This document shows, one piece after another, positions 1 through 11,450 of a DNA stretch of 64,000 nucleotides (positions within the stretch are counted from its first letter, which is position 1; the number at the start of each line of letters is the position of its first letter). The notes beneath the pieces were generated by a model, which made no database searches, was not told the origin of the DNA, and saw nothing but the letters and a program-made list of their open reading frames with translations. The translations under genes and the position numbers were made by a program. Origin of the DNA: Littorina saxatilis (taxonomy: Eukaryota; Mollusca; Gastropoda; Littorinimorpha; Littorinidae); NCBI RefSeq assembly GCF_037325665.1, contig NC_090246.1:38174959-38238958 (forward strand). The letters are read 5' to 3'.

Positions 1-44
1 TGCTAGACGGTACCTCTTCAGTAAACAGAGCTGCCAAATTGACC

Positions 45-335
45 ATAATCCCCTTACAAGTGAGGTGCTGCTGCAGGACATGAGATTGAGAAGAGCCATC
101 TACCTATTAGACTTCCCAACTCTGTGGGCTGGCAGTTCAAGGCTGGAAAGTGGGAGTCATTCTGGACGAGCTTTCAAGAGGTATCCAGCGTGTGCCGAGA
201 ACTCATGAGGTGTGCCTGCAAGAAGAGCTGAACAACAAAACGCTGCAAATGCTGCTAAGAAGGACTGCAGAGCACAGCTCCCTGCAAATGTGCTTGCATG
301 CCTGTAAAAACTGTCAGCATCTAAATTGTGCAAAA
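45..335 (+). pseudogene. Decayed Cys-rich (CXC-like) coding fragment
   Basis: Seen: a coding-like stretch whose frames read as a Trp-rich segment (G-W-Q-F-K-A-G-K-W-E-S-F-W) followed by C-R-E-L-M-R-C-A-C-K-K and then further C-x-C and C-x-x-C spacings. From family knowledge, this order (Trp-rich segment, then a C-x-C-K-K Cys-rich tail) is typical of the C-terminus of multicopy uncharacterised metazoan proteins with a TSO1/CXC-like tail, often linked to mobile elements. It is broken and starts outside the window, so no function is assigned. Confidence 0.4.
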
Positions 336-479
336 ATATTATTGCACCCATTTTCATACCCCAACTCAAACATTTATTCCTGTGTCATTTTATTCAAACT
401 GTCTATGCCATTAAAGGCTCGCATCTTCGCTGTCTGGCACTTTTTTTTTACATCATCATTTACGCCGTCAAAATAAGGA

Positions 480-1383
480 TAGTCATACCCTTGACGTGAC
501 AAAGAGATGTGACAAAAACTTCGGGTACCTTTTAAAAAGCCGACGACAATTCCTGAGGCACAACTGGGTCACTGTTGTATACGAAGAGAAAGTCAACTTG
601 ATTATCCATCCAGAACAGGTTGTTTTATTTCGCCATCTTGCATATTTCTAGTGTTGTGCCATTGTACCTACTGATGTATGTGTCGATCTCACGGATGAGA
701 TGTTTATGTGTCAAATTTGAGGGATACCCAAGTCAACTAAAATCCATGTATTTTAGCAATGACCAAGTGGGTTGCGTTGAAACTTTCAGGAATGTGTGTC
801 TACACACGAGGCGTAGTTCAACCGTTTGAGTACACTTTCAAATCTTCACGAAATAATATTTTAAAAACTGCCACAGGTTTGTTGACTTACATCCCACATA
901 TTTTTGACTTCGCATGTATATATATGACAGATGGTTGTTTCAAGTACTGCCAAAGTTTCTTTTGAGTATAGACACTTGCGGAATGTGCTAGTTGTGTAAA
1001 CACATGAGAACAAACAACGTTTTCGAAATACAGCGATTATGAATTTTAGTCGACTTTTGAGTTGATACATTACATTTTTATCAGTTTTATTTTGGGGGTA
1101 CCCTTATTTGGGCGGCGGTCAAATAACCCATGTAAAGGCCACCTTTTATCTTAAAAGTGTTCCAGTTAGCCAAGTTGAGTGCCCTCAATAGCATACATTG
1201 AATACAACAGCACAGGCATGAATGTTTTCGTTTTGTTTTGGTATGAAAATTGGTGCAATATATTATTTTTGCACAGTTTAGGTAATCCTTAAATTCTTCA
1301 ACCCTGCCACCCACACCGTCCAATCATTCTCTGCACCAACAATACATGTTTCTATTGCAAGAGAATGTCTTGTAGCATAAAAA
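480..1383. other. No gene seen
   Basis: AT-rich sequence with only short chance reading frames. I see no splice-bounded coding block and no repeat structure. Confidence 0.5.
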
Positions 1384-1700
1384 ATGCCTAAATTATACCC
1401 TTTTATTGTCGGCCATTTTGAAAATTGTTAAAAAAAACTACTGATTTCTTAATTTTTTCACGGTGGCTCTGTATCAGGTTTTGTTAAGCAAAAGCAAATG
1501 TCCATTTACGCCAAATTTGCTGTTAATCACATGAAGTGAAATATGCCTAACATACCCAACCGTTTACACTGGCGGCCATTTTGAAAAATTGTTTAAAAAC
1601 TACCCATTTTTTAATTTTTCGCGGTGGCTCTGTATCAGGTTTTGTTAAGCACATAAAACTCTTCATATTTGCTAAATTTGGTGTTTGTTGCATGATTTGA
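1384..1700. repeat. Two-copy tandem duplication, ~160 bp unit
   Basis: Two diverged copies in direct orientation begin at about 1384 and 1541. Both contain GGCGGCCATTTTGAAAA-like sequence (near 1410 and 1573) followed by GGTGGCTCTGTATCAGGTTT (near 1464 and 1622). The copies differ by small indels and substitutions, so the duplication is not recent. Confidence 0.75.
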
Positions 1701-1771
1701 ATGATTTTGCAACATAGGAGCCCCACTATCCTCTCTCTGAATGTCTCCCGAGGAAGTGACATAGCGAATAC

Positions 1772-2695
1772 TAGGGGAAGGGCCCCTAATATGGACCACT
1801 TTTTGTTTATTGCTGATAACTAGCTTGTTTTCTTGCGAAGAAGTTTCATTTTGTGGTTGGTAGTCCTTCTCTCTTAGTTTAACAGTTAGGCCTAATTAGA
1901 GTGAAATAGATTTGATAGACCTTCAGCAAAAATTAAATACAGAAAAAATCACAAATGGTCCATATTAGGAGCCTGGGCGCCCAATATGGACCAGTGAAGC
2001 GGCCTATACTTCAAAATAATATGACAAAACGTATAGTGTGCAAGTCAGACTCATTCAAATATGCTTTATATATATATATATCTATTTCGGTTTGACGAGA
2101 ACGTTATTTGAAGTACAACAGGAAACTAAAGAAACTGATCAAAAACAGAGAGACAATAAATGAAATTATCAACTTCCACAAAAAGAAGACTATTTGTTAT
2201 ATTTTTTGAAATCTCGAGGGCTAGTTATAGGTTATTTTCAGCAAGCTTCTTAATGAATTAATTAAAATTGCCTTTAGTTTTTATTTTCTTCGATTTGTTG
2301 AAGGTGGTCCATATTAGGGGACTCACACATACTTTGAGGTTTTGCTATTATTTTTTGTTTGCAGTAGAAACTCGGGGTACACACTGTTAAAATGTAACAA
2401 ATACTGTCTTAGCTGTCATATATAGCCATTTTTGTGTTATGAAAGCTTTGGCTGTGGACAGAAACGAGTCCGTTTTAGGCGGCAAATTTAGAGTGAACGC
2501 TGCCAAAAGTGAAAAAAAGCGAAAAAGCCTAACGGTTTTGAGGTTTGTGTTTCTACAACTGTTTTGACATGTGCAACTTATCCAGAGAGGGTGAATAAAG
2601 CGAATGAAATTGTTTTGAGCGCTCTAGCGCCGTTAGTTTGTCAGAACAGGAGGTGGTCCATATTAGGAGCCGGTCCATATTAGGAGCCTTTCCCC
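1772..2695. mobile_element. TIR element with iterated terminal motif
   Basis: The left end reads TAGGGGAAGGGCCCCTAATA and the right end is its imperfect reverse complement, ending in GGAGCCTTTCCCCTA. The core motif GGTCCATATTAGGAGCC, or its complement, recurs at about 1785, 1956, 1982, 2306, 2654 and 2672, so the terminal sequence is repeated inside the element. No transposase frame is visible; it is a non-autonomous element of about 920 bp. The superfamily is not clear. Confidence 0.6.
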
Positions 2696-2776
2696 TACAT
2701 GGCTTGCTGTGTCGTACCAGACTTACACGATTTTTTTTGATTTTTTAAATATTGAACTGCGAGCAAAAGCTTTCTG
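2695..2776 (+). mobile_element. Half copy of a fold-back MITE
   Basis: Begins TACATGGCTTGCTGTGTCGT and continues through a T-rich run to ATTGAACTGCGAGC. It matches one half of the complete fold-back element at 49163-49298. The second inverted arm is absent here. Confidence 0.65.
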
Positions 2777-2897
2777 TCATCTTATGTCCGACATCATAAT
2801 TGAAAGTGTCATCTTCCATCTGTCTGGGGCACGTAGCCGAATATCAGCGTTCTCTTGAGTTCGTGTCCCTATTGTTTTCCATTTTATCATTGTAACA

Positions 2898-2937
<40 letters not shown>

Positions 2938-3131
2938 GCGCGCGCGCTCGCACGCCCGCACGCACGCACGCACAAAAACATAATAGCGACACAGGCACAG
3001 ACACATAGATAGAGAGATAGACACGCAGACAGAAGGACAAACCAACCGACCGACAAACAACGTCACAGACAGCCACCCAGCCAGCCAGCCAGACTGGCAA
3101 TGACATGCAGACAGACAGACGCACAGAAACA

Positions 3132-3224
<93 letters not shown>

Positions 3225-3225
3225 A
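2898..3225. repeat. CA/GC and CCAG compound microsatellite
   Basis: A (CA)n tract (2898-2932) passes into alternating CG/CA, then GACA-rich sequence, then tandem CCAG (3133-3163), then a second (CA)n tract (3164-3222). Long frames on both strands here are only low-complexity translations. Confidence 0.95.
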
Positions 3226-3459
3226 CACAAATATACAATTTGATAAATGCTGCTGATGTAAAACCATCCATGACACATGCAGTTTTAAAAATGCTGGAAA
3301 TTGAGATGTTAGCATAGTATTATCTTCGAAGTGTGATTTTATTTAATTTTATTTCTCACTATTCAATTTTGTTCTGCGTGCAAAATGAGCATGCTTGTCG
3401 ACACAAAACAAATGTCATGGGGAGAAAAAACATGCAGTCGCTGTTTTTGTCACCATGGT

Positions 3460-3760
3460 CTAGGGGGGAAGGAGGAGGGGTGGGGGTGGGGGGTGGGGGG
3501 GGGATAGACAGCAAACAAGAAAGCACCATAGAAAAAAAGAAAAGAAAGGACAGGCAGACATACAGACAGGCAGACATACAGACCGACAAACCCACACACC
3601 AATAGACGGACGGACAGTTGGACGGAAGAACGGGCAGAGATGAATACAGGCACACACAGACCCACAGACCAAGAGGCAGACAGACAGAAGGAAGGACGGG
3701 CGGACGGACAGACATACAAAAGGACAGACAGACACACAGTACAGGCAAATATAAAGGTGA
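3460..3760. repeat. G-rich tract and degenerate GACA/CAGA repeats
   Basis: A nearly pure G/A/T-interrupted G tract (3461-3503) is followed by about 220 bp of degenerate tetranucleotide repeats based on GACA. No coding sense. Confidence 0.9.
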
Positions 3761-3969
3761 AGACATGTATATAACAAGGAACATTAGTCATTGTTGTGCG
3801 AAAACTCTCCCTTTTCAGCTTTCATCGCTTCGGCGGAAAATTCAGTTTGGGACAACAGAACAAAATCAATCAAATGCTTTCATCGTATACATTCTGGATT
3901 ATCCACTTGAGAATTGCAGATGAATTATTCATTAATGGCGGCTCTTAAAGGGATACTATTGATCTGACC

Positions 3970-4590
3970 GTTTGTACCACCGAACCTTTGTCCAGACGTA
4001 CATGGTATGGTTTGCTCGAACTCGCATCCCTGAATCTTATTATGATAGACGCACACATAATTATTTGCTCGAACACGCACCACTGAACCTTGATCTAGAC
4101 GCACACGATAATTATGATATGTTCGAAAACGCACCACCGAACTTTAATCTAGACGCAAACGATATGATTTGCTCGAACACGCACCACTGAACCTCAGTCT
4201 AGACGTACACGGCATAATTTGAACGAACACGCGCCACTGAACCTTAATCTCGACGCACACGGTGTGATTTGAACGTACGCGCGCCACTGAAACTTAATCT
4301 GGACACATACGGTATGATTTACTCGAACACGCACCACAACCACCGAACCTTGATCTAGACGCACACATAATAGCCTATTATAATTTGCTCGAACACGCGC
4401 CGCTGAACCTTATTCTGGACGCACACATAATAGCCTATTATAATTTGCTCGAACACGCGCCACTAAAACTTGATCTAGACGCACCAGACACGACATAAAT
4501 GCGCACCAGACACGCACACATTATGATTTGCTCGAACACGCATCGCTGAAACTTGATCTAGACGCACCAGACACGACATAATTTGCTTGT
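3970..4590. repeat. ~50-bp minisatellite, about 11 degenerate units
   Basis: Repeated unit centred on GCTCGAACACGCACCACTGA and then CCTTGATCTAGACGCACACG, with a variable TATGATTT spacer. Units vary by substitutions and small expansions; two adjacent units share a longer ATAATAGCCTATTATAA spacer (near 4366 and 4426). Degeneracy suggests an old array that has partly homogenised in neighbouring pairs. Confidence 0.9.
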
Positions 4591-4731
4591 AACAAAAGCG
4601 GTTTCTTTCCACGGACAACTTTTGGACGATTTTACCTAAAAAGGTTCATCGACCACTCCACAACAAAAGTGGGTTTAAAGCTGATCGAAATTTATTCGTA
4701 TAAACAGCACTTCGCTTCAAAAAGAAAATTT

Positions 4732-4868
4732 CTCCCCCGAAATCGGCGTATGCTGCCTGAATGGCGGGGTAAAAACGGTCATTCACGTACAATTCCACTC
4801 GTGCTAAAAACATGAGTGAACGTGGGAGCCTAAGCCCATGAACGAAGAAGAAGAAGAAGAAGAAGAAA
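4732..4868 (+). mobile_element. SINE 3' tail fragment (GAA-tailed type)
   Basis: Contains CCCCCGAAATCGGCGTATGC, a GGCGGGGTAAAAACGGTCAT block and AGCCCATGAACGAAGAAG followed by (GAA)n. The same 3' module ends the full-length SINEs at 44727-45062 and 63397-63780. The tRNA-like head is missing. Confidence 0.8.
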
Positions 4869-5169
4869 AGAAAATTTCAAGCACAAAGAATGTGGATGTG
4901 AAAGGCTGAAGATTCATGATTAAAACGTAACAAATGGCATGTCAGCAGTTGCGCACAGAATACGGTACTGGGGTCACGTTTCCACGCAACCCACGTTATT
5001 TTGCTTATTTATTGTTACATTAAAAACAAATAATAAAACAGAAAGATAAAATGTTCTCCTCTTGTTGTTTTCAGCGTGCACAAGTAAAAGATAATGTTTT
5101 GATAATCAAGTTTAAGGCAGGCTATAAGGAGCAACTAGTTTTGTCGTGTATATACACATACATCATTCT

Positions 5170-5301
5170 TCTCTTCTTCTTCTTCGTTCATGGGCTTAGA
5201 CTCCCACGTTCACTCATGTTTTCAGCACGAGTGGATTTTTACGTGTATGACCGTTTTTTACCCCGCCATTCAGGCAGCCATACGCCGATTTCGGGGGAAT
5301 A
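5170..5301 (-). mobile_element. SINE 3' tail fragment, inverted copy
   Basis: Near-identical reverse complement of 4732-4868, including the terminal (TTC)n = (GAA)n tail. The two copies form an inverted pair about 300 bp apart. Confidence 0.8.
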
Positions 5302-5593
5302 CACATACATGAAACGTTAAACCGTCTCTCTCTCGAATATAAGACGTACTTATAAAGCTCATAGTTTTGCAGTTCACATCTAATTATATAGTACCTAAAC
5401 CATGGGATGGCAGGTTTAGACGTCAAACCGGCGTTTCATAACTCTCCGTCTACAGATTCGCGTACTTTCCTGAACCAATTTGAAGTTCGGACCGTCTTTC
5501 GGTCCTGTTTTACAACTCTTAAGGTCTTTGAATGTACAACGAAGTACGGGAATTAAACAACGTACCCCGCGTAAACACAACATTACCTTACAC

Positions 5594-5745
5594 TAATGTT
5601 AAGTCTGAACCGTCGTCTACCCCCATAAACGGAGTATGGCAGCCTTCATGGCGAAGTAAAGCAGACGGCCATACACGTAAAAGCGTACATACTCATAAAA
5701 ACTCGAGTCGAGTTCGCCTGCGAACGCAGAAGAAGATGAAGAATA
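5594..5745 (+). mobile_element. Diverged SINE 3' tail fragment
   Basis: Reads as an altered version of the same SINE tail (CATAAACGGAGTATGGCAGC, then CGGCCATACACGTAAAA), ending near GAAGAAGATGAAGAA. More diverged than the two neighbouring copies. Confidence 0.5.
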
Positions 5746-6240
5746 GGTTGGTGCGTGTCCCCAAGAAACTCTGTTGTAAACATATGTCAACCTTTACTGA
5801 TTTACTGAAGAAATTCGAGAAGAAGGAAAAGAAGTAGAAGAAGAGAAAGAAGAAGAAGACTTACGAAGAAGAAGACGCAGAAGAAGCGTCTTTTTAAATT
5901 TATCCAAAGTAAAAAATGAACTTAAAATTTGTTTACGAGTTTCCATGGTACAGCTAAGCGTACTTCTGACTCTCTTAGTACAGCTAAGTATACTAGAAAC
6001 AATGACTATAGATTTGTGTATCAACATATATCAACGCATGTCAAACTTTAAACAGGTTCACCCCGTTCCGGTCATCCGTTCCTGCAATACACTCTTGCAA
6101 ATCAATTTTCTGCTCAGGGATTATAACTCAATGATACAATTAGTTGAATGCAGAATAATACAAAAACGCCCTTTTAATGTTTTGCCGACGTTGTATGCAT
6201 GTCTTATGGGGAAATGTCAAGGTTTAAAGTAATCAAGGTT
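5746..6240. other. No gene seen; GAA-rich stretch
   Basis: 5812-5890 is purine-rich (GAA/GAAG). The rest is AT-rich without a supported exon. Confidence 0.5.
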
Positions 6241-6404
6241 CTGTTGTGTGGACATCTCTGTTTCTTTGTCTGTCTCTGTCTTGTGCCTCCCCTGTCTCCG
6301 CCTCAATGTATCTGCCGACCACCCCGCCTACCACCTCCATAACTCTCTGCACGTTTTGTACATGTATGGAAACCATCTTTTCCATTGAAAACCAAACCAT
6401 GCCA

Positions 6405-6575
6405 AACACAACACGACTACACAACGCAACACAACACAACACAACACAACACAACCACAGCACAGCACAACAAACCGTACCGTGCCGCACCACACCGCAC
6501 CACTCAACACCACGCCACACCACACCATACCACAACAAACCAAACCACACCAAACCACACAACACAACATTACAC
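6405..6575. repeat. ACAAC/CCACA pentanucleotide-like repeat
   Basis: Tandem ACAAC units (from about 6420) pass into degenerate CCACACC and CAAACCACAC units. Long opposing frames are low-complexity artefacts. Confidence 0.9.
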
Positions 6576-6849
6576 ATTGCCTGAACGTTTCAGTTTGTTT
6601 TTTAGCATCCATGTAATCAATTTTGAGTTCCGACTGTCTGAGAAAGCTTCTTAACTGGCGATTCCTGCTTCGGGAATTCCGAAGTCCTGCCTTTGTGTTT
6701 TGTCTCTTTCTCTTTCAAAACTGGCAAAAGCAGCAGATGCAATACAAACATTCTGTTTGCGTTGGAGAGTGCCAAGAGCGCCTAGCGCTTAGGGAAAATC
6801 TGACGTTTTACATCACGTTTGGACTAATAGACTGGAAATCGAGAAGAGG

Positions 6850-6949
6850 GTGATGGTGTGTGTATGTATGTATGTCTGTATGTCTGTATGTATGTATGAT
6901 ATGTCTGTCTGTATGTCTGTATATCGGTCTGTCGGTCGGCCCGCGAGGC

Positions 6950-6984
<35 letters not shown>

Positions 6985-6992
6985 GTGCGTGG
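6850..6992. repeat. TATG/TCTG tetranucleotide microsatellite
   Basis: (TATG)n mixed with (TCTG)n, ending in a nearly pure TCTG run at 6950-6980. Confidence 0.95.
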
Positions 6993-7308
6993 GTGCGTGC
7001 TTCCATTCATGCATGTATGTATTTTTGTACGTATAATGTATGTTTGAGAGAGATTCCGGGAAAACTGCTGTACATATCTCAGAAACTTTGCAAGTATATT
7101 TTTTTCCAAATGATATTCCTCAGTTGTTTTCTCTCCCTAAATGTCTTTGATGACGTCATACCCGGCTAAGTTAAGAAAAGTTATGGCAGCGCTGTGGTGA
7201 TCGCATTTTTTAAGCAAATTGATTGTAACTTTAGTCAAACATGTAATATGGAATTCAGCCCAAACCATGGGTTTGCATTTCAACTCGGAAGCGGCTTAAA
7301 GATTAATG

Positions 7309-8400
7309 ACAGTCAGCCTCCCGGCCATCACATATACTGTCAGGCTTTGACACACAGTACAAACACCCTTTCGTTTAAACACACACCGCTTGAGCTAGAA
7401 CATCCTAGGTGCCCTATGTAAAGAGCGAGCAATTTTCAAAGAATTTATTTTCGTGGACGGCTCTGATCAGCAAGTCAGGCGCCTAGTTTTGGCGCAACTC
7501 GAACTAACCTTTAAAATCGAGATAATAAATTGACAGCTTGTTACACAAACATTCTTAAATCATAAAAGAATTCTTTTTTCATCAAGACAAGATCAGTACA
7601 ATTCGAAGTTTTGAAAGTTTGAAAAAAGAAAAGCCCGGAAACGTGTCACGCAAACCGTCTTTCTCGTAGCAGACGACGGTTACAACTGGCCTTGATACGG
7701 AACGATTCAAGGGGGGCAATCTCAGTCATCTGAAAGAGGGAAATCCAAACGCAATCCGCCTTGTTCGATTTTATGGGCTTGGACGATAGAGAAAAATAAG
7801 AAAAGCAAAAGCTGGAGTCCAGTCTGGACGAAACTGCTATCAAGAACGCAGAATTGATTTTTTCTGAGGTTTTTTTTTAGCCGTAAGCGCCATTTCTCAT
7901 TTCGAATTTCTCATAACTGCTGGCGGCCGCAGTGAAACCAACAAAGGGGCCTCACTCTGGAAGAGTTTCCTGCTCTTACGGCTAAAAAAAACAACTCAGA
8001 AAAAATCAATTCTGCGTTCTTGATAGCAGTTTCGTCCAGACTGGACTCCAGCTTTTGCTTTTCTTATTTTTCTCTATCGTCCAAGCCCATAAAATCGAAC
8101 AAGGCGGATTGCGTTTGGATTTCCCTCTCTCAGATGACTGAGATTGCCCCCCTTGAATCGTTCGGTATCAAGGCCAGTTGTACTGGCCGTGTGTTCAAGA
8201 TGTCAACTGTCAGATCGCTCTAGTTCGTGTGAACCCGCGCCAGCCGGCGTTTGTTGCGTTTAGATTCAGAGATACACAATAACGTGCTATTGCAGATCAG
8301 CTTACAGCGAGCCGCATTGGAAATCACAAACTGACGACTACAATCATTGTGAAACAAGAGGCGAAGCCTTCAAGGCTCCCGTAAGAAATCGACAAACAGT
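7309..8400. mobile_element. TTAA-family TIR element, split by a fold-back insertion
   Basis: 7309-7420 matches the left terminal region of the elements at 30992 and 52034 (CCTCCCGGCCATCACATATA, then ACAGTACAAACACC and GCCCTATGTAAAGAGCGAGC). 7440-7680 matches their interior. The fold-back element 7683-8180 then interrupts it, and family sequence resumes at about 8183 (ATAACGTGCTATTGCAGATC near 8279). The right TIR is absent. Confidence 0.7.
7683..8180. mobile_element. Fold-back MITE with ~205-bp arms and TA flanks
   Basis: Arms 7683-7887 and 7975-8180 are near-perfect reverse complements around a spacer of about 87 bp. The outer ends read CAACTGGCCTTGATAC and GTATCAAGGCCAGTTG, each flanked by TA. 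A TA target duplication is what Tc1/mariner-type transposases produce, so a Tc1/mariner-mobilised non-autonomous element is inferred. The mirrored short reading frames on the two arms are shadows of the inverted repeat. Confidence 0.8.
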
Positions 8401-8425
8401 AACATAACACAAACTCACTCACTCC

Positions 8426-8430
<5 letters not shown>

Positions 8431-8508
<78 letters not shown>
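8431..8508. repeat. (CA)n microsatellite
   Basis: Nearly pure CA dinucleotide run of about 78 bp. Confidence 0.98.
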
Positions 8509-8510
<2 letters not shown>

Positions 8511-9329
8511 AAAACTAACGCATCATATCAACTCCATGTATAATTTTCAAAAGAAGGCAAACAGATAAAATGACTAGGGTAATAGGTTAGGTACCTGCCA
8601 TGTGGGCACTTTTTCCACTGCTGTCCTCAGTCCTATACTTTTCATCAAGACTTGTCACCATGCCGAGTAGATCTAAATTCGGAAGTCTTCATGTGGCTGA
8701 GGCATATATCTGACATAGCGTCGATCTTGTTGTAGGTTAACCTCCTTTCTGAAACAAATGGCAAAATGCGATTAGTTATGATGACTACAACCTACACAAA
8801 TATAAACAGTGTTTTGAAACAGAATAGTCAGGTTATACAAGCCACTTTACCTATGCAGCATGGTAACCCTACAATATGCGAAACATGTCGACTGCAGCAG
8901 CCTGGTTCTTAAAATAATTCTGACGGTCAACACAGCCAGAAATGCCAACAAAGACAAGAAAGCTGTGGCAAGGTAAGCTTACCAAACGTTACATAGCGAA
9001 TCATATGATAGTGCGTAAACAGCAAACAGTAGATCTACAATCAAAGAGAGGATCGAGTCTGGAATGAAACGCGATACAGATCTAGCATTCAAAAACTGTC
9101 TTTCACGTTCAAGGAAGTTGTTGCAAAGTACTTAAGACTTACTAAATTGTACAGACAAAACCATGACAGTGCATGTTTTGAATCTGAGGAAAAAATCGTG
9201 ATCATTTTGACTTTGAGAACAGATTCATTCCGTTTCCTTATATCTGCATGTTCAAGTAAATGGTGGACAGTTTTTTTCGGGCAGAATAAACTTAACCTTT
9301 GCCGGATGCCGCTTTTGACTACACACTCC
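8509..9329. other. No gene seen
   Basis: Unique-looking AT-rich sequence without a supported exon or obvious repeat. Confidence 0.5.
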
Positions 9330-9458
9330 CGACGATGCGGGTTTGTCTGAACCCATACATTTGAAAGAGGGTTTTTACCGTTTATTCCTCTAACGACGAT
9401 GCGGGTTTGTCTGAACCCATACATTTGAAAGAGGGTTTTTACCGTTTATTTCTCTAAC
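9330..9458. repeat. 64-bp tandem duplication
   Basis: Two almost identical direct copies (CGACGATGCGGGTTTGTCTG at 9330 and 9394), differing by about one base in the second half. High identity points to a recent duplication. Confidence 0.9.
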
Positions 9459-9530
9459 GACGGGGTGGGTTCAGGGAAACCCACAGCGCTACTTCAGTGG
9501 TTGCATCGAGTTTCTCCCTTCACCGACCTC

Positions 9531-10304
9531 TTGCAGGGGAGGGAGAGGGGGAGGGAGAGGGGGGGGGAGAGACTGAGAGAGACTGAGAGACTAAGAAAGA
9601 GAGAGAGAGAGAGAGAGACTAAGAAAGAGAGAGAGAGAGACTAAGAAAGAGAGAGAGAGAGTCTAAGAAAGAGAGTGAGAGACTAAGAAAGAGAGAGAGA
9701 GAGACTAAGAAAGGGAGAGAGGGAGACTAAGAAAGAGAGAGAGAGAGAGACTAAGAAAGAGAGAGAGACTAAGAAAGAGAGAGAGAGACTAAGAAAGAGA
9801 GAGAGACTAAGAAAGAGAGAGAGACTAAGAAAGAGAGAGAGAGAGACTAAGAAAGAGAGAGAGAGATACTAAGAAAGAGAGAGAGAGAGACTAAGAAAGA
9901 TAGAGAGAGAGAGACAAATAAAGAGAGAGAGAGAGACAAATAAAGAGAGAGAGAGAGACTAAGAAAGAGAGAGAGAGAGACTAAGAAAGAGAGAGAGAGA
10001 CTAAGAAAGAGAGAGAGAGAGACTAAGAAAGAGAGAGAGAGACTAAGAAAGAGAGAGAGGGAGACTTAGAAAGAGAGAGAGACTAAGAAAGAGAGAGAGA
10101 GAGACAAAGAAAGAGAGAGAGAGACTAAGAAAGAGAGAGAGAGAGAGACTAAGAAAGAGAGAGAGAGAGACTAAGAAAGAGAGAGAGAGAGAGACTAAGA
10201 AAGAGAGAGAGACTAAGAAAGAGAGAGAGAGAGACTAAAAAAGAGAGAGAGAGACTAAGAAAGAGAGAGAGAGAGAGAGAGACTAAGAGAGAGAAAGAGA
10301 GACT

Positions 10305-10342
<38 letters not shown>

Positions 10343-11450
10343 AAGAAAGAGAGAGAGACTAAGAGAGAGAGAGAGACTAAGAAAGAGAGAGAGAGAGAGA
10401 GAGACTAAGAAAGAGAGAGAGAGAGAGACTAAAAAAAAGAGAGAGAGACTAAGAAAGAGAGAGAGAGACTAAGAGAGAGAAAGAGAGACTAAGAAAGAGA
10501 GAGAGACTAAGAAAGAGAGAGAGAGACTAAGAGTAAGAAAGAGAGAGAGAGACTAAGAAAGAGAGAGAGAGACTAAGAAAGAGAGAGAGAGACTAAGAAA
10601 GAGAGAGAGAGAGACCAAGAAAGAGAGAGAGAGAGACTAAGAAAGAGAGAGAGAGAGACTAAGAAAGAGAGAGAGACTAAGAAAGAGAGAGAGAGACTAA
10701 GAAAGAGAGAGAGAGAGACTAAGAAAGAGAGAGAGAGACTAAGAAAGAGAGAGAGAGAGAGACAAAGAAAGACAGAGAGAGACTAAGAAAGAGAGAGAGA
10801 GAGACTAAGAAAGAGCTAGAGAGAGAGAGAGACTAAGAAAGAGAGAGAGAGACTAAGAAAGAGAGAGAGACTAAGAAAGAGAGAGAGAGAGAGAGACTAA
10901 AAAAGAGAGAGAGATACTAAGAAAGAGAGAGACAGAGAGAGAATAAGAAAGAGAGAGAGAAAGAGAGACTAAGAAAGAGAGAGAGACTAAGAGAGAGAGA
11001 GAGAGACTAAGAAAGAGAGAGAGAGAGACTAAGAAAAAGAGAGAGAGAGACTAAGAAAGAGAGAGAGCGAGAGACTAAGAAAGAGAGAGAGACTAAAAGA
11101 GAGAGAGACTAAGAAAGAGAGAGAGAGAGACTAAGAAAGAGAAAGAGAGAGAGACTAAGAAAGAGAGACAGAGAGAGAGAGAGACTAAGAGAGAGAGAGA
11201 GACAGAGATAGAGACTAAGAGAGAGAGACAGAGAGAGAGAGAGACAGAGAGAGAGACAGACAGAGAGAGAGACAGACAGAGAGACAGAGAGAGAGAGAGA
11301 CAGACAGTCAGATAGACAGACAGTCAGATAGACGGATAGACAGACAGACAGACAGAGCAACTGACAACAGACATACAGACAGAGAGATACGGACAGACAA
11401 ACAGAGAGACAGACAGTCTCTTGGAGACAAACAGGCAGACAGACACTGTT
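9531..11450. repeat. 1.9-kb GA-rich satellite built on ACTAAGAAAGAGAGAGAG
   Basis: About 80-90 units of 16-26 bp, each a constant ACTAAGAAAG core followed by a variable-length (AG)n. It begins after a G-rich stretch (9531-9570) and decays at the right edge into GACA repeats (11200-11450). Regular interspersion of the ACTAAGAAAG spacer distinguishes it from the plain GA microsatellites elsewhere in the window. Confidence 0.95.

Noticed and set aside
2777-3280. Long Cys/Val-rich frames on the minus strand
   Set aside because: Translations of CA/TG and CCAG microsatellites; no codon bias and no domain. The same applies to frames at 36534, 49702, 53319, 59627 and 60072.
7646-8223. Two near-identical small proteins on opposite strands
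   Set aside because: They are the two arms of the fold-back element 7683-8180 read in mirror image.
9089-9424. 111-codon minus-strand frame
   Set aside because: Part of it is created by the 64-bp duplication; no recognisable domain, no splice context.
9531-11450. CRISPR-like array because of regular spacing
   Set aside because: The spacers are (AG)n of variable length, not unique sequences, and the genome is eukaryotic; it is a satellite.
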